The translations under genes and the position numbers were made by a program. Below the pieces are notes generated by a model. It did not search any database, was not told where the DNA came from, and was given only the letters and a program-made list of their open reading frames with translations. From contig JAHEIE010000021.1 in NCBI GenBank assembly GCA_024639505.1, forward strand, positions 1 through 35,825: DNA of 35,825 nt. Direction: 5' to 3'. Source of the DNA: Crocinitomicaceae bacterium. Its GTDB lineage: Bacteria > Bacteroidota > Bacteroidia > Flavobacteriales_D > CAJJDF01. Positions 7,256 to 16,506 of this stretch are shown one piece after another (the first letter of the stretch is position 1; every line of letters begins with the position of its first letter).

Positions 7256-8584
7256 ATGAAAAAAGCCTCAGTATTATTTTTGATGTTTGCAGTGATATTT
7301 TCTTGCAAGAAAGAAATATTTGTGCCAAACGAAAAAGATTCGAGTCGGCCTGAAGGTTGGGAAACAGAATCTCATTCGAACAATGTTTATCCTAACTATG
7401 GTATAGTTTTTAACCAAACCAAAGTAAACAAGATTCATATTGTGTTTACTTCTCAAGAATGGGCTGACATGCAAACAGACTTAGTAACGGTCAAGGCGGG
7501 AGGCTATGCAGTTGAGCCTGCTTATTCACCTGTAGATTTTTATTTCAATGGCGTAAAATGGAATCATGTTGGGATTCGATACAAAGGGAATTCAAGTTTG
7601 AAAGGGGCTGGAAACGGAAAACTTCCTTTTAAGTTCAATTTTGACTATTTCGAAGATACATATCCAGAGATTAATAACCAACGGTTTTATGGGTTCAAAA
7701 AATTAGCAATGGGAAGTGGATTTAAAGATGAATCTTTGATGAGAGACAAAACAGCTTCCGATGTATTCAGGGATTTTGGAGTACCTGCCACAAGATCCGC
7801 TTTTTATGAGATATACATTGATAAAGGTGATGGAACGTACCAATATTTTGGTTCTTACACCATGAATGAAGTTGTGGAAGATACATTTTTGAAAAATTAT
7901 TTCGGAACAGAGTCTGGGAATTGTTACAAACCGGATGGAAGTGGAGCTACTTTCAGAAATAATGGTTTTATAGCTTCAAGCTTTCCTAATAAAACAAATG
8001 AAACTGCAGACCATAGCGATATTCAAGACTTATTTTCTACGTTACATTCGCCTACTCGAATATCAAATCCTTCTGCTTGGAAATCGGCTCTTGAAGAGGT
8101 GTTTGATGTAGATGGGTTTTTGAAATACTTGGCCGCAATGAATACGATTCAGAATTGGGATTGTTACGGAAGAGCTCCACACAACTATTATTTATACAAT
8201 GATCCAGTAATGGGCAAGCTAAGATGGATAGTTTGGGATTGTAATTTGTCTTTCTCTCCAGGAAGTGGAACGAGAACTTCTTTAAGTTTTGAAATGAGTG
8301 AAGTAGACGCAAGATGGCCACTTATAAATTATGTGATAGCTGACGCAGGATACAAAGCCACTTATAAAAACTATGTAAAGGATTTTTACACTACAACTTT
8401 CACATCTTCCAGAATGAATTCGATAATTTCTAATCAGCAGGCTCTACTCATGAATTCGGCTGTTATCGAAGAACCAAACTACACTTTTTTAACCGGTGGA
8501 ATTGGGAGTTTCAATGCTGCTGTTAGCGATTTAACTAATCATTGTGCAACCAGAGTTTCTGCCGCATCTACTTATGCGCCTTGA
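7256..8584 (+). CDS. CotH-type kinase family lipoprotein (copy 2)
   Basis: A 442-residue paralogue of the preceding gene, colinear over its full length (shared blocks include NQRFYGFK, AFYEIYIDKG, ESGNCYKPDG and HNYYLYND). Its lipoprotein Cys is residue 17. The candidate catalytic region reads WDCN where copy 1 has WDNN, and the Gly-rich insert is replaced by a shorter segment. Both keep the aspartates, so both could be active. The pair arose by tandem duplication long enough ago for many substitutions. It is the last gene of the group, followed by a repeat hairpin and convergent uvrA. No lysine/serine-rich CotG-like substrate gene is visible nearby. Confidence 0.87.
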   Translation: MKKASVLFLMFAVIFSCKKEIFVPNEKDSSRPEGWETESHSNNVYPNYGIVFNQTKVNKIHIVFTSQEWADMQTDLVTVKAGGYAVEPAYSPVDFYFNGVKWNHVGIRYKGNSSLKGAGNGKLPFKFNFDYFEDTYPEINNQRFYGFKKLAMGSGFKDESLMRDKTASDVFRDFGVPATRSAFYEIYIDKGDGTYQYFGSYTMNEVVEDTFLKNYFGTESGNCYKPDGSGATFRNNGFIASSFPNKTNETADHSDIQDLFSTLHSPTRISNPSAWKSALEEVFDVDGFLKYLAAMNTIQNWDCYGRAPHNYYLYNDPVMGKLRWIVWDCNLSFSPGSGTRTSLSFEMSEVDARWPLINYVIADAGYKATYKNYVKDFYTTTFTSSRMNSIISNQQALLMNSAVIEEPNYTFLTGGIGSFNAAVSDLTNHCATRVSAASTYAP

Positions 8585-8608
8585 TAAAATAATTGAATAG
8601 AAAAGCAT

Positions 8609-8638
8609 CGTCATTCCTTCGAAGGCAGGAATCTTTTT
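8609..8638. repeat. REP-like palindromic half-repeat with T-run, probable terminator
   Basis: Between convergent cotH copy 2 and uvrA lies CGTCATTCC-TTCGAAGG-CAGGAAT, which folds as ATTCCT/AGGAAT around TCGAAGGC, followed by five Ts. It is the same family as the longer element at 30338-30417. The 114-base gap holds no gene. Terminator function is inferred from the hairpin plus T-run. Confidence 0.6.
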
Positions 8639-8698
8639 CATCAGGCTGATTCTAACTTACAGCTTTCGCATAGAAATTCTCTATAAATAATGATGAGA

Positions 8699-11485
8699 TT
8701 AATTCAACTTTTCTTTTAGGTAAATACTTGTCACAGAATCACTGTTCTTGGAGATAGTTTCTGGAGTTCCTTCAGCTACAATTTTGCCTCCTTTTTCTCC
8801 ACCTTCTGGTCCCAAATCAATAACCCAGTCTGCACATTTTATTACATCTAAGTTGTGTTCAATTACGAGTAAAGAATTTCCTTTATCAATCAAAGCATAA
8901 AAAGCCGTAAGGAGTTTTTGTATGTCTTCAAAGTGAAGTCCTGTTGTAGGTTCATCGAAAATAAATAAGGTTCTTTTCGAGGATTTTTCTTTCACCAGAA
9001 ACGAAGCTAATTTTATTCTCTGTGCTTCACCACCCGATAAAGTATTGGATGACTGACCTAGTTTTAAATAGCCAAGCCCTACATTTTCTAACGGTGTAAG
9101 TTTTGCAACTATCTTTTTCCCATATTTATCGCCCGCTTCATTAAAAAATTCGATAGCATCAGAAATTGTCATTTCTAGGATATCAAAAATCGAGTGTTCC
9201 TTGTATTTGATTTCAAGTACTTCTTGTTTGAATCTCTTTCCTTTGCATTCGTCACACACCAAAGAAATATCAGCCATAAACTGCATATTTACTTTTAGTT
9301 CTCCGTCACCGCTGCAACTTTCACATCTTCCTCCTTCCGTATTAAAAGAGAAATGTTTGGGTTTAAACCCATTTACTTGAGCGTGTTTCAGGCTCGAAAA
9401 TAGAGCTCTAATGTCATCATACGCTTTTACGTAGGTTGCAGGATTTGATCTGGATGATTTTCCAATCGGGTTTTGATCTATGAATTCTACATCGTCAATG
9501 TGGTCAATATCGCCAATCATTTTGGTAAACTCTCCCGTTTTGTTCGCAACACCTCCTTTCACTTTTTTAAGGGCAGGGTAAATAATTTGCTTAATTAAAG
9601 AAGATTTCCCACTTCCACTTACTCCGGTTATAGCAGAAAATATATTCAAGGGAATTGTAACATCTATTCCTTGTAAATTGTTTTCTCTACACCCCAAAAA
9701 CTCTATTTTTCTTGAACTAGTTTTTCTAGTTTCGGGGATTGGTATTACTTTTCTTAATGTAAGATATTGGGCAGTTAAACTATCGTCTGATGAAATGAGT
9801 TTAGCATGATTTCCTTGAAAAATAACTTCTCCGCCATGCGTTCCTGCCAAAGGTCCCATATCAATAATTTCGTCTGCAATTTTCATGATGTCTTCGTCAT
9901 GTTCTACCACGATTACTGTGTTTCCAATATCTCTCAAAGATTGCAAAACTCTAATTAATCGTTCGGTATCGCGCGAATGCAATCCAATACTGGGTTCATC
10001 CAAAATGTACATCGATCCTACTAAACTACTTCCTAGCGAAGTGGCCAAATTAATTCGCTGCGATTCTCCACCCGATAAAGTAGAAGACAAACGATTAAGA
10101 GTAAGGTAACCCAGTCCAACATCGAGCAAAAATTGAATACGCAGTGTAATTTCTTTCAAAATTCTTTTAGAAACTTGTTCGTCATGTTCGCTCAAAGAGA
10201 GGTTTTCAAAAAAATCAGCACATTTTTCAAGGGAAATATCCACCAAATCAGTGATGTTTTTTCCATTTATTTGGATGTAACTTGCTTCTGGTTTCAATCG
10301 TTTTCCATCGCACGAATCGCAAGTAGTTTTTCCTCTATACCTACTCAACATTATTCTGTACTGGATTTTATAGGACTGACTTTCTACAAACGAAAAGAAT
10401 TCATTTATTCCTTTGAAATATTTATTTCCAGTCCATAATACCTTTTTTTGTGCTGGAGTTAAATCGTAGTAGGGCTTATGAATAGGAAAGTCGAAATGAT
10501 GGGCATTGTTGAATAAGTCGTATGCCCATTGGCTCATTTTTTCACCTTTCCAGCACACTACAGCTTCTTCGTAAATCGATAAATTTTTGTTTGGGATAAC
10601 TAAATCTTCGTCTATTCCTATTATTTTTCCATAGCCCTCGCAACTTGTACAAGCACCTAGTGGATTATTGAAGCTAAATAAATATTCGTTTGGTTCTGAA
10701 AACTCTATTCCGTCCAGTTCAAATTTATTTGAGAAAAAACGAGATTCATTTTCTTTTGCCAATTGTATTTCGCAAGTTCCATTGCTTTGCTGAAAAGCTG
10801 TTTCTGCCGAATCATAAATTCGAGCATTATTTTCTTCGCTATCCTGATTCACAGAGATCCTATCGATTACAATTTTTACGGAATCAAATTTTGCAGGAGG
10901 ATTATCAATTATATCTTCTATTAATTGATTCTCGCCATCCACCTGAATCCTGTTAAAACCCTCGGTTTGAACATTCTGTAGGTAAAGCGGCAGTTTGTCT
11001 TTTTCTCTAATAACTAATTCTGAAAGTATAAGAGCTTTTGTTCCTTTTTCAAGATTATTTATATAAACAAGAACATCTTCGCTGGTATCCTTTTTTACTT
11101 CATTTCCCGAGATAGGGGAAATGGTTTTGCCTATTCGAGCAAATAATAATTTAAGATAATCGTAAACCTCTGTTGAGGTTCCAACTGTGGATCTTGGGTT
11201 TCTTGAGTTTACTTTTTGTTCAATTGCAATTGCTGGTGCAATTCCTTTTATGAAATCTACCTGTGGTTTTTCAAGCTTCCCTAAAAATTGTCGAGCATAA
11301 GACGAGAGACTTTCAATATACCGCCTTTGTCCTTCGGCATACAATGTATCAAAAGCCAAAGAAGACTTCCCCGAACCAGACAATCCAGTGATAACTGTCA
11401 GCTTGTTTTTAGCAATTTTTAGTTCAATATCTTTTAAGTTATGCACTTTGGCACCTTTGATATGTATGTGTTCTGATTTATTCAA
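8699..11485 (-). CDS. uvrA: Excinuclease ABC subunit A
   Basis: UvrA recognises distorted DNA in nucleotide excision repair and loads UvrB. The 928-residue protein has the full layout: first Walker A GLSGSGKSS at 34-42; zinc module with CTSC near 277 and CDSC near 388; signature LSGGESQRI near 470 and ILDEPSIGLH; second Walker A GVSGSGKSS near 625; second zinc module CESC near 718 and CDEC near 745; signature LSGGEAQRI near 815 and FDEPTTGLH. The N-terminus (IKGAKVHNLKDI) fits the family only if translation starts at the TTG at 11485; no ATG is available there. All key residues are present. uvrB is not in the window. Confidence 0.97.
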   Translation of the reverse strand: MNKSEHIHIKGAKVHNLKDIELKIAKNKLTVITGLSGSGKSSLAFDTLYAEGQRRYIESLSSYARQFLGKLEKPQVDFIKGIAPAIAIEQKVNSRNPRSTVGTSTEVYDYLKLLFARIGKTISPISGNEVKKDTSEDVLVYINNLEKGTKALILSELVIREKDKLPLYLQNVQTEGFNRIQVDGENQLIEDIIDNPPAKFDSVKIVIDRISVNQDSEENNARIYDSAETAFQQSNGTCEIQLAKENESRFFSNKFELDGIEFSEPNEYLFSFNNPLGACTSCEGYGKIIGIDEDLVIPNKNLSIYEEAVVCWKGEKMSQWAYDLFNNAHHFDFPIHKPYYDLTPAQKKVLWTGNKYFKGINEFFSFVESQSYKIQYRIMLSRYRGKTTCDSCDGKRLKPEASYIQINGKNITDLVDISLEKCADFFENLSLSEHDEQVSKRILKEITLRIQFLLDVGLGYLTLNRLSSTLSGGESQRINLATSLGSSLVGSMYILDEPSIGLHSRDTERLIRVLQSLRDIGNTVIVVEHDEDIMKIADEIIDMGPLAGTHGGEVIFQGNHAKLISSDDSLTAQYLTLRKVIPIPETRKTSSRKIEFLGCRENNLQGIDVTIPLNIFSAITGVSGSGKSSLIKQIIYPALKKVKGGVANKTGEFTKMIGDIDHIDDVEFIDQNPIGKSSRSNPATYVKAYDDIRALFSSLKHAQVNGFKPKHFSFNTEGGRCESCSGDGELKVNMQFMADISLVCDECKGKRFKQEVLEIKYKEHSIFDILEMTISDAIEFFNEAGDKYGKKIVAKLTPLENVGLGYLKLGQSSNTLSGGEAQRIKLASFLVKEKSSKRTLFIFDEPTTGLHFEDIQKLLTAFYALIDKGNSLLVIEHNLDVIKCADWVIDLGPEGGEKGGKIVAEGTPETISKNSDSVTSIYLKEKLN

Positions 11486-11537
11486 GGTATAGAAATTGAA
11501 TGAAAAGGATGGTTTTCGATTAGTTTTTTTACGACCT

Positions 11538-11545
11538 CAAAGGTA
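11538..11545 (-). promoter_or_regulatory. -7 box for uvrA
   Basis: Reading leftward, TACCTTTG matches TAnnTTTG and would place the transcript start roughly 45 bases before the uvrA start. No TTG lies at the expected upstream spacing, so the -33 element is missing or weak. Confidence 0.4.
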
Positions 11546-11590
11546 TAGAATCTTACCTAAAGAATGTGAGATAGAAGTGAATAATCTGAT

Positions 11591-11598
11591 TAAATTTG
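11591..11598 (+). promoter_or_regulatory. -7 box for the sixA-like gene
   Basis: TAAATTTG matches TAnnTTTG and lies 18 bases before the ATG at 11617, implying a leader of about a dozen bases. No clear -33 TTG is seen. Together with the box at 11538-11545 it makes a compact divergent promoter region. Confidence 0.4.
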
Positions 11599-11616
11599 CA
11601 ACAAAATAGGTCAATA

Positions 11617-12114
11617 ATGAAAACACTGTATATTGTTCGTCATGCGAAATCAAGTTGGAATCAAAACAATGTGATGGATTACGATCGTTCTCTGAATGAA
11701 AGAGGAAGAAATGATGTAAAATTGATGGCCAAAAGATTAAAAAAAAGAAAAATTGAAGTGGGTAAAATTTTGGCAAGTGCATCCAAGCGAACTACTGCAA
11801 CAACTTTTGGATTGAACAAGGCATTTGAGTTAGATTCTAATCAGATTGAATTTCGCTCGGATTTGTATCATTCAGGTGTTCAGGTTTTGCTTCATCAAGT
11901 ATGTCAAACAGCAGATGATTGCAATGAATTGATGGTTGTGTCTCACAATCCAGGTGTGTCAGAGTTTTGTGATTACTTGACTGATGTAGAATTTTATTTC
12001 CCTACTTTGGCTATTGCCAAAATAACTTTTGAGGCAGAAAGTTGGAGAGAAATTTCGAAGGGAACTGGGACGGTTGAATGGTATGATTTCCCAAAAAACA
12101 CTTTGATTTCTTAA
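11617..12114 (+). CDS. SixA-type phosphohistidine phosphatase (histidine phosphatase superfamily)
   Basis: A 165-residue cytosolic protein of the branch-1 histidine phosphatase superfamily. LYIVRHAKSSW holds the RHA core (R8, H9), where H9 would be the phospho-accepting nucleophile. SASKRTTAT carries the expected second arginine (R58), and VVSHNPG holds the second catalytic histidine (H110). The length and the RHAKSSW variant fit the SixA subgroup, whose E. coli member dephosphorylates histidines in phosphotransfer proteins. I start at the ATG at 11617; an upstream in-frame TTG at 11596 falls inside the promoter. The actual substrate here is not known. Confidence 0.88.
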   Translation: MKTLYIVRHAKSSWNQNNVMDYDRSLNERGRNDVKLMAKRLKKRKIEVGKILASASKRTTATTFGLNKAFELDSNQIEFRSDLYHSGVQVLLHQVCQTADDCNELMVVSHNPGVSEFCDYLTDVEFYFPTLAIAKITFEAESWREISKGTGTVEWYDFPKNTLIS

Positions 12115-12189
12115 AGTATTGTTATTAAAAACTTTGAATCATTATTTAGATTCAACTTTTTTACTATATTGGGGCAAATTATAGAACAA

Positions 12190-12576
12190 ATGCCAGAAAA
12201 AATAATGTTTCAAACAGAAATACCTATCAAAACATCGGTAGGAATCCTTTATGATATGATGACAACACCAAGCGGTTTGTCGGATTGGTTTTGTGACGAT
12301 GTAAATATCGATGGTAAAGTTTACAGTTTTTTTTGGGATGGAGAGGCGGAAAGAGCTGAGCTTTTGAGAATGAGTAAAAATGAATTTGTTCGATTCAAAT
12401 GGCTAGAAGATGAAGAAGAAAGTACTTATTTTGAATTGAGAATAAAAATAGACGGAATCACAAAAGACGTGGCTCTAGTGGTTACAGATTTTGCAGATAA
12501 CCAAGAGGAAGTAGAAGAAAACACATTGCTTTGGGAGAGCCAAATTAATGACCTAAAAAGAGTTATTGGAGCCTAA
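12190..12576 (+). CDS. START-like (SRPBCC/AHSA1-type) domain protein
   Basis: A 128-residue soluble protein made of one helix-grip domain. The N-terminal strand is FQTEIPI, followed by a helix and the typical TTPSGLSDWFCDDV turn, then antiparallel strands (YSFFWDG, AELLRMS, FVRFKW, YFELRIKID, DVALVVTDFAD) and a long C-terminal helix with WESQINDLKRVIG. This fits the Bacteroidota single-domain START-like family; such domains bind hydrophobic ligands. The start is set at the ATG at 12190, since the upstream TTG adds residues outside the fold. The ligand is unknown. It lies 34 bases before the LptF/LptG gene, but that may not imply a shared function. Confidence 0.85.
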   Translation: MPEKIMFQTEIPIKTSVGILYDMMTTPSGLSDWFCDDVNIDGKVYSFFWDGEAERAELLRMSKNEFVRFKWLEDEEESTYFELRIKIDGITKDVALVVTDFADNQEEVEENTLLWESQINDLKRVIGA

Positions 12577-12610
12577 GCAATAATTCGAAAAATTAAATGT
12601 TTATCGATTT

Positions 12611-14056
12611 ATGTTGAAGAAATTAGATTGGTTCATCATAAAATCATACATCGTGCCGTTCGTTGTCACCTTTTTTATTGCCGAATTTGTTCTAATTCTG
12701 CAGTTTGTGTTCATTTACCTGGATGATTTTGTGGGAAAAGGGGTAGGAGTAAATTTATACTCCGAACTGGTTTTCTATGCTTTTTTGGAAGTAGTTCCAA
12801 TGGCGCTTCCTTTGGCGATATTGTTATCGTCCATTATGGCAATGGGAAATTTGGGCGAAAAAAACGAACTAACCGCAATGAAAGCTGCGGGAGTTTCCCT
12901 TCTCAGAATCATGAGGCCGTTATTTTTTATCATGATTTTATTGGCAGGAATTTCTTTTTATTTTTCCAATTATGTTTGGGGAGAAGCGTACCTCAAAAAG
13001 AAAATATTGATTTCGGATATGACCAACAAAAAGCTTTCATTGGTTCTCAAAGAAGGTGTTTTTTTTAATGAAATTGATAACTATAGCATCAGGGCCAATA
13101 AAGTAAATAAGGAAACAAATGAATTGAAAGACGTCCTTATTTATCAACACAATCCTACTTTTAAATTTAGAAAAGTAATTCGGGCAGAAAGAGGTGAGAT
13201 GAACAAATCAGCGGAAGGCTCTTTTCTTATACTTACCTTGCACAATGGTGAAATAAATGAAGTAATGAATCCGGTGGGTAACCCTATGGAAGAAAAAAGT
13301 ACACTGCCTCACCAAAAAATTGAATTCACAAAAACCACTCAGAAAATTGACATTTCATCCCTAAGTTTAAGTCGAACTTCGGAAGAAGATTATGCAAGAC
13401 AACCTAGTCTTCTCCCTGTTTTGGAGCTGACAAAAGTAGTGGATTCTATGCAAGCCGATTATGATACTGTAATGCGAACTTTGCTTCCTTATTACGAAAA
13501 TACTTATTCTATAAATCAAGAAGTGAAAGCTGTAACTATGGATACCATTCTTTCGGCTTATTTTCATTTGGATTCTCTTCTTCCGCAAGAAAGAAAAGTT
13601 GTTCTTCAAAATGCAGCAAACAGACTAGAAAACTCGGTCAATTACCTCGATAATAGATCGATAGATATCGTAAATAGAGCTAAGGCTAAAGCCAAGGTAG
13701 AAACAGAGTGGCACCGTAAATTTACGCTTTCTTTTGCTTGTATAGTTTTGTTTTTGGTAGGTGCTCCACTAGGTGCAATAGTAAAAAAAGGTGGCTTAGG
13801 AATACCTATTGCAATTGCAATAGTGTTATTCATTGTTTATTACATCATTTCCATTACAGGTCAAAGATTGGGTAGAGGTCTTGCACTTCCGCCATACATT
13901 GGCATGTGGTTGAGTACTATTGTTTTACTTCCTCTTGGTTTAGTTCTTACTTATCAAGCTGCTACAGAATCAAAAATAATCGATTTTGAAGTAATAGGAA
14001 ATAAACTAAGACCAATGATTTCTTGGATAAAAAAACATCTAAAGAAAAAAGTTTAA
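12611..14056 (+). CDS. LptF/LptG family LPS export permease
   Basis: A 481-residue inner-membrane subunit of the type that, with LptB2, extracts lipopolysaccharide from the inner membrane and passes it to LptC/LptA. The order is YjgP/YjgQ-like: about three N-terminal membrane helices (15-45, 60-85, 100-122, with MAMGNLGEKNELTAMKAAG on the cytoplasmic side), a periplasmic beta domain from about 130, then three C-terminal helices after residue 375. A mostly helical insert (about 255-365) makes it longer than the enterobacterial proteins, as is usual for Bacteroidota. LptF and LptG cannot be told apart here; only one permease gene is in the window. It converges on the ligase gene with 4 bases between. 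Confidence 0.92.
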   Translation: MLKKLDWFIIKSYIVPFVVTFFIAEFVLILQFVFIYLDDFVGKGVGVNLYSELVFYAFLEVVPMALPLAILLSSIMAMGNLGEKNELTAMKAAGVSLLRIMRPLFFIMILLAGISFYFSNYVWGEAYLKKKILISDMTNKKLSLVLKEGVFFNEIDNYSIRANKVNKETNELKDVLIYQHNPTFKFRKVIRAERGEMNKSAEGSFLILTLHNGEINEVMNPVGNPMEEKSTLPHQKIEFTKTTQKIDISSLSLSRTSEEDYARQPSLLPVLELTKVVDSMQADYDTVMRTLLPYYENTYSINQEVKAVTMDTILSAYFHLDSLLPQERKVVLQNAANRLENSVNYLDNRSIDIVNRAKAKAKVETEWHRKFTLSFACIVLFLVGAPLGAIVKKGGLGIPIAIAIVLFIVYYIISITGQRLGRGLALPPYIGMWLSTIVLLPLGLVLTYQAATESKIIDFEVIGNKLRPMISWIKKHLKKKV

Positions 14057-14060
14057 GAGA

Positions 14061-15515
14061 TTAAACCGAAATTTTTTCTGAGTTGGTCGCTGTATTTTTT
14101 GAGTGGTAAATGTCAATTGCTACAATGATAGCGAAACAAGTCCAAACAGGTACCGAAGCTTTGTCTGTATCCAAATAATTATTTAATACACCATGAACAA
14201 AATAGGATACCAATGCCAGTAATACCGACAGGAGTAGTGTTTTTAATTCTTTGTCTTCCAGCTTTATGTAAAGCAAACTTCCTTTGTAGAATACAAAAAA
14301 CAACATCAGTAGAAAAGAGAATAACCCAAGAACTCCCATTTCTGAAAGTGCTCCTAAATACTCGCTGTGGGCATTTCCTTTGTTTCCAAAATTTGTGCTA
14401 ATCACAGTAATTTCGTCAGAGTGCTGAAAAGGCGCGTACTCAAAAGCGTAAGTTCCTGGTCCCCAACCAAAAACCGGTCTTTCTTCAAACATTCTGATTG
14501 CGCAATTCCATCTATTTATTCGTTCCAGATTGGAAGCATCGGTAGATACATTAGAAATGGATTCAATGTGTTTGCTTAGGTTTTCGGACGAGTCTGTTTT
14601 GTTTTTGCTCAAAGCAATAGAAATATCGGTGTAGTACTGAAAACCAACAAAAGCACCAAATAGTCCTAAAATCGCTACATATTTGATGTTAATTTTTAGT
14701 TTAAATAGCGCCCAAACTCCCAGAGCTGCAACCAAACTTACCCAAGCTGCGCGGGTATAGGAATACAGCAATCCAACACTCAATATCACAAGAAAAAGAA
14801 TTAGTATGTATTGAATTATTGCTGAGTTTTTTTTGCGATAAAGCAATCCTATTGCCAACGGAATGTAAAAAGCAACAATAGCTCCATAGGAAGTGTGATC
14901 TTTGTAGAAAGGCGACATAATCCAGTGAGCCGCTTTTTGATCAAATCCCCAGCCATAGTGACGAATGAGCGTAATAAAAACAACTGCAGCTAAAGAGATG
15001 AGGTAGAGCCATACCACTCGATACATGTTTTCTTTTTGTCGGAAAACTACAATCAAATAAAAGAACAAGGGAATAACAAACCACAATTTTGCGATTAAGA
15101 ATTTGACCGATACAAGAATGTTGGAGCTAGTAAGCACAGTTATTGCCATCCATGCTAGGTAAAATAATACGGAAATGGTAATGGGGTGATTTAGTAATTT
15201 CTTGTCGTAAGTTCCGCGCATCAATGCTCTAATACTCAACAATATCATTAACCCAAAAAGTATAGGTTCGGTGGGCAAATAAAACCCAACATTTCCCAGA
15301 GCCAACTGCTCGAGATTTAGTGAAAAAGGAGTGCAAAGAATTACAAAAAATAAAAGCTCTTTCGTTTTGTAAAAACTAAAATATACAACGCTAATTGCTA
15401 TAGGTAAAAACGAAAAAAAGTAATTTCCTCGGAACAGAAAATACCCGTTGACCCCAATAAAAAGAATACTGAGGAAAAGTAAGAAAAGGTGATATCGTGA
15501 AGCTGCCTTTGGCAA
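14061..15515 (-). CDS. O-antigen ligase/polymerase family membrane protein (WaaL/Wzy type)
   Basis: A 484-residue protein with about 11-12 membrane segments and the Wzy_C-type large periplasmic loop, including RPVFGWGPGTYAFEYAPF and a following GNAHSEYLGALSEMGVLG segment. The (R)xxxGxGxGT and H-xxx-L patterns are shared by O-antigen ligases and polymerases, so the exact reaction, ligation to lipid A-core or chain polymerisation, cannot be decided. It begins one base after the wzz stop codon, apparently with TTG, which implies translational coupling. The pairing with a chain-length regulator slightly favours a polymerase role. No glycosyltransferase cluster surrounds it. Confidence 0.85.
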   Translation of the reverse strand: MPKAASRYHLFLLFLSILFIGVNGYFLFRGNYFFSFLPIAISVVYFSFYKTKELLFFVILCTPFSLNLEQLALGNVGFYLPTEPILFGLMILLSIRALMRGTYDKKLLNHPITISVLFYLAWMAITVLTSSNILVSVKFLIAKLWFVIPLFFYLIVVFRQKENMYRVVWLYLISLAAVVFITLIRHYGWGFDQKAAHWIMSPFYKDHTSYGAIVAFYIPLAIGLLYRKKNSAIIQYILILFLVILSVGLLYSYTRAAWVSLVAALGVWALFKLKINIKYVAILGLFGAFVGFQYYTDISIALSKNKTDSSENLSKHIESISNVSTDASNLERINRWNCAIRMFEERPVFGWGPGTYAFEYAPFQHSDEITVISTNFGNKGNAHSEYLGALSEMGVLGLFSFLLMLFFVFYKGSLLYIKLEDKELKTLLLSVLLALVSYFVHGVLNNYLDTDKASVPVWTCFAIIVAIDIYHSKNTATNSEKISV

Positions 15516-15516
15516 A

Positions 15517-16506
15517 CTACGATTCTTTTCTTTTTAGTTCTTTGACTTTTTCAAAAACCAATAACAACACGATTGCGAAAAGGAAAGCGGAAAGAGTAGA
15601 AACAACAACAATTAACCAGCGAATTGGATATGCTTTTTTCTCCGAAGCTGAGGCTGTTTCAACCGTAAATTTATGAGAAAATTTAGAATTTGCATCCGAT
15701 TTTAGTTGCTCATAAACTGCGTCTTTGGTCGAAAGTCTAATGTTCATCCACTCCAATTTGTTTTCGTAGTTCGAGTAAATACTTCCGAACTTATCGGTTG
15801 CTTTTATTTTCGCTTCAATAAGCTGTTTTGTACTTCCATCTTTTGCGTTTGCAAGTGCAGTAATTAGAGTTGGTCTAGTTTCCTTATCTACCACTCCTAG
15901 TTGGTTTAGCTTTGCCAGTGTGTCTACAATTGCTTCAATGTTTTCTTTTAATTTGTTTCTTTCAGATTCTGCCACTTCAAGCGCTTCTGAGGAACGCTCG
16001 TTAATCATTCTGTTTTTAGCATTGTCAAAAAGACTGGCAATATCATTTGCCATATCTGCCGCCATTTGCGGATTTTTATCCATTACTTCTATCAAAACAG
16101 AACCGTATTTTGTTCTAGAAAACGACACATTTTCCTCGTAAGTTTTGTTCAAAGCCGTAAATTTAATTTTACTTGTTGTGTCAATTTCGTAATGATTCAT
16201 CAAATCATATTTGCCAATAATTACGTTTCTAATTTCGGCAGATTGCAACACTTGAATCATTTGCTCGGCTTGTTCTTCTTCACCAAATTGCGCAGCACTT
16301 TGTTCTGGATGAACTTCGTCAGTAAAAGCAACAGTATTGGACATTGCGGGATACAAAGTAACCACCGATTTGAATTTCTCTTCAATCATTAAAGAATAAA
16401 CAATAGCTGCAACAGCTGCAATTGCAGTAATCAAAACAAGAAGTCCTTTTTTGTTCCAAATAAATTGAATTAGGTCTTCGGCTTGGTTGTTTTCTTTTTG
16501 TGTCAT
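15517..16506 (-). CDS. Wzz-type chain-length determinant protein
   Basis: A 329-residue polysaccharide co-polymerase of the inner membrane. It has an N-terminal cytoplasmic stretch, a membrane helix at about 21-41, a long periplasmic region rich in helices (about 140-260, coiled-coil-like, e.g. MINERSSEALEVAESERNK), and a second membrane helix at about 295-317, then a basic tail. There is no cytoplasmic kinase domain, so it is the Wzz/PCP-1-like form rather than a Wzc tyrosine kinase. Such proteins set the length of chains made by the polymerase, here the next gene. It is transcribed away from the nucleotidyltransferase gene. Confidence 0.87.
   Translation of the reverse strand: MTQKENNQAEDLIQFIWNKKGLLVLITAIAAVAAIVYSLMIEEKFKSVVTLYPAMSNTVAFTDEVHPEQSAAQFGEEEQAEQMIQVLQSAEIRNVIIGKYDLMNHYEIDTTSKIKFTALNKTYEENVSFSRTKYGSVLIEVMDKNPQMAADMANDIASLFDNAKNRMINERSSEALEVAESERNKLKENIEAIVDTLAKLNQLGVVDKETRPTLITALANAKDGSTKQLIEAKIKATDKFGSIYSNYENKLEWMNIRLSTKDAVYEQLKSDANSKFSHKFTVETASASEKKAYPIRWLIVVVSTLSAFLFAIVLLLVFEKVKELKRKES

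Noticed and set aside
11537-11782. Leftward open frame across the sixA-like gene start
   Set aside because: It is antisense to a recognised gene and the promoters, with low-complexity Phe/Leu-rich translation.
14061-16506. Part of a complete O-antigen or capsule gene cluster
   Set aside because: Only wzz and the ligase/polymerase are present; the flanking genes are housekeeping and no glycosyltransferase set adjoins.
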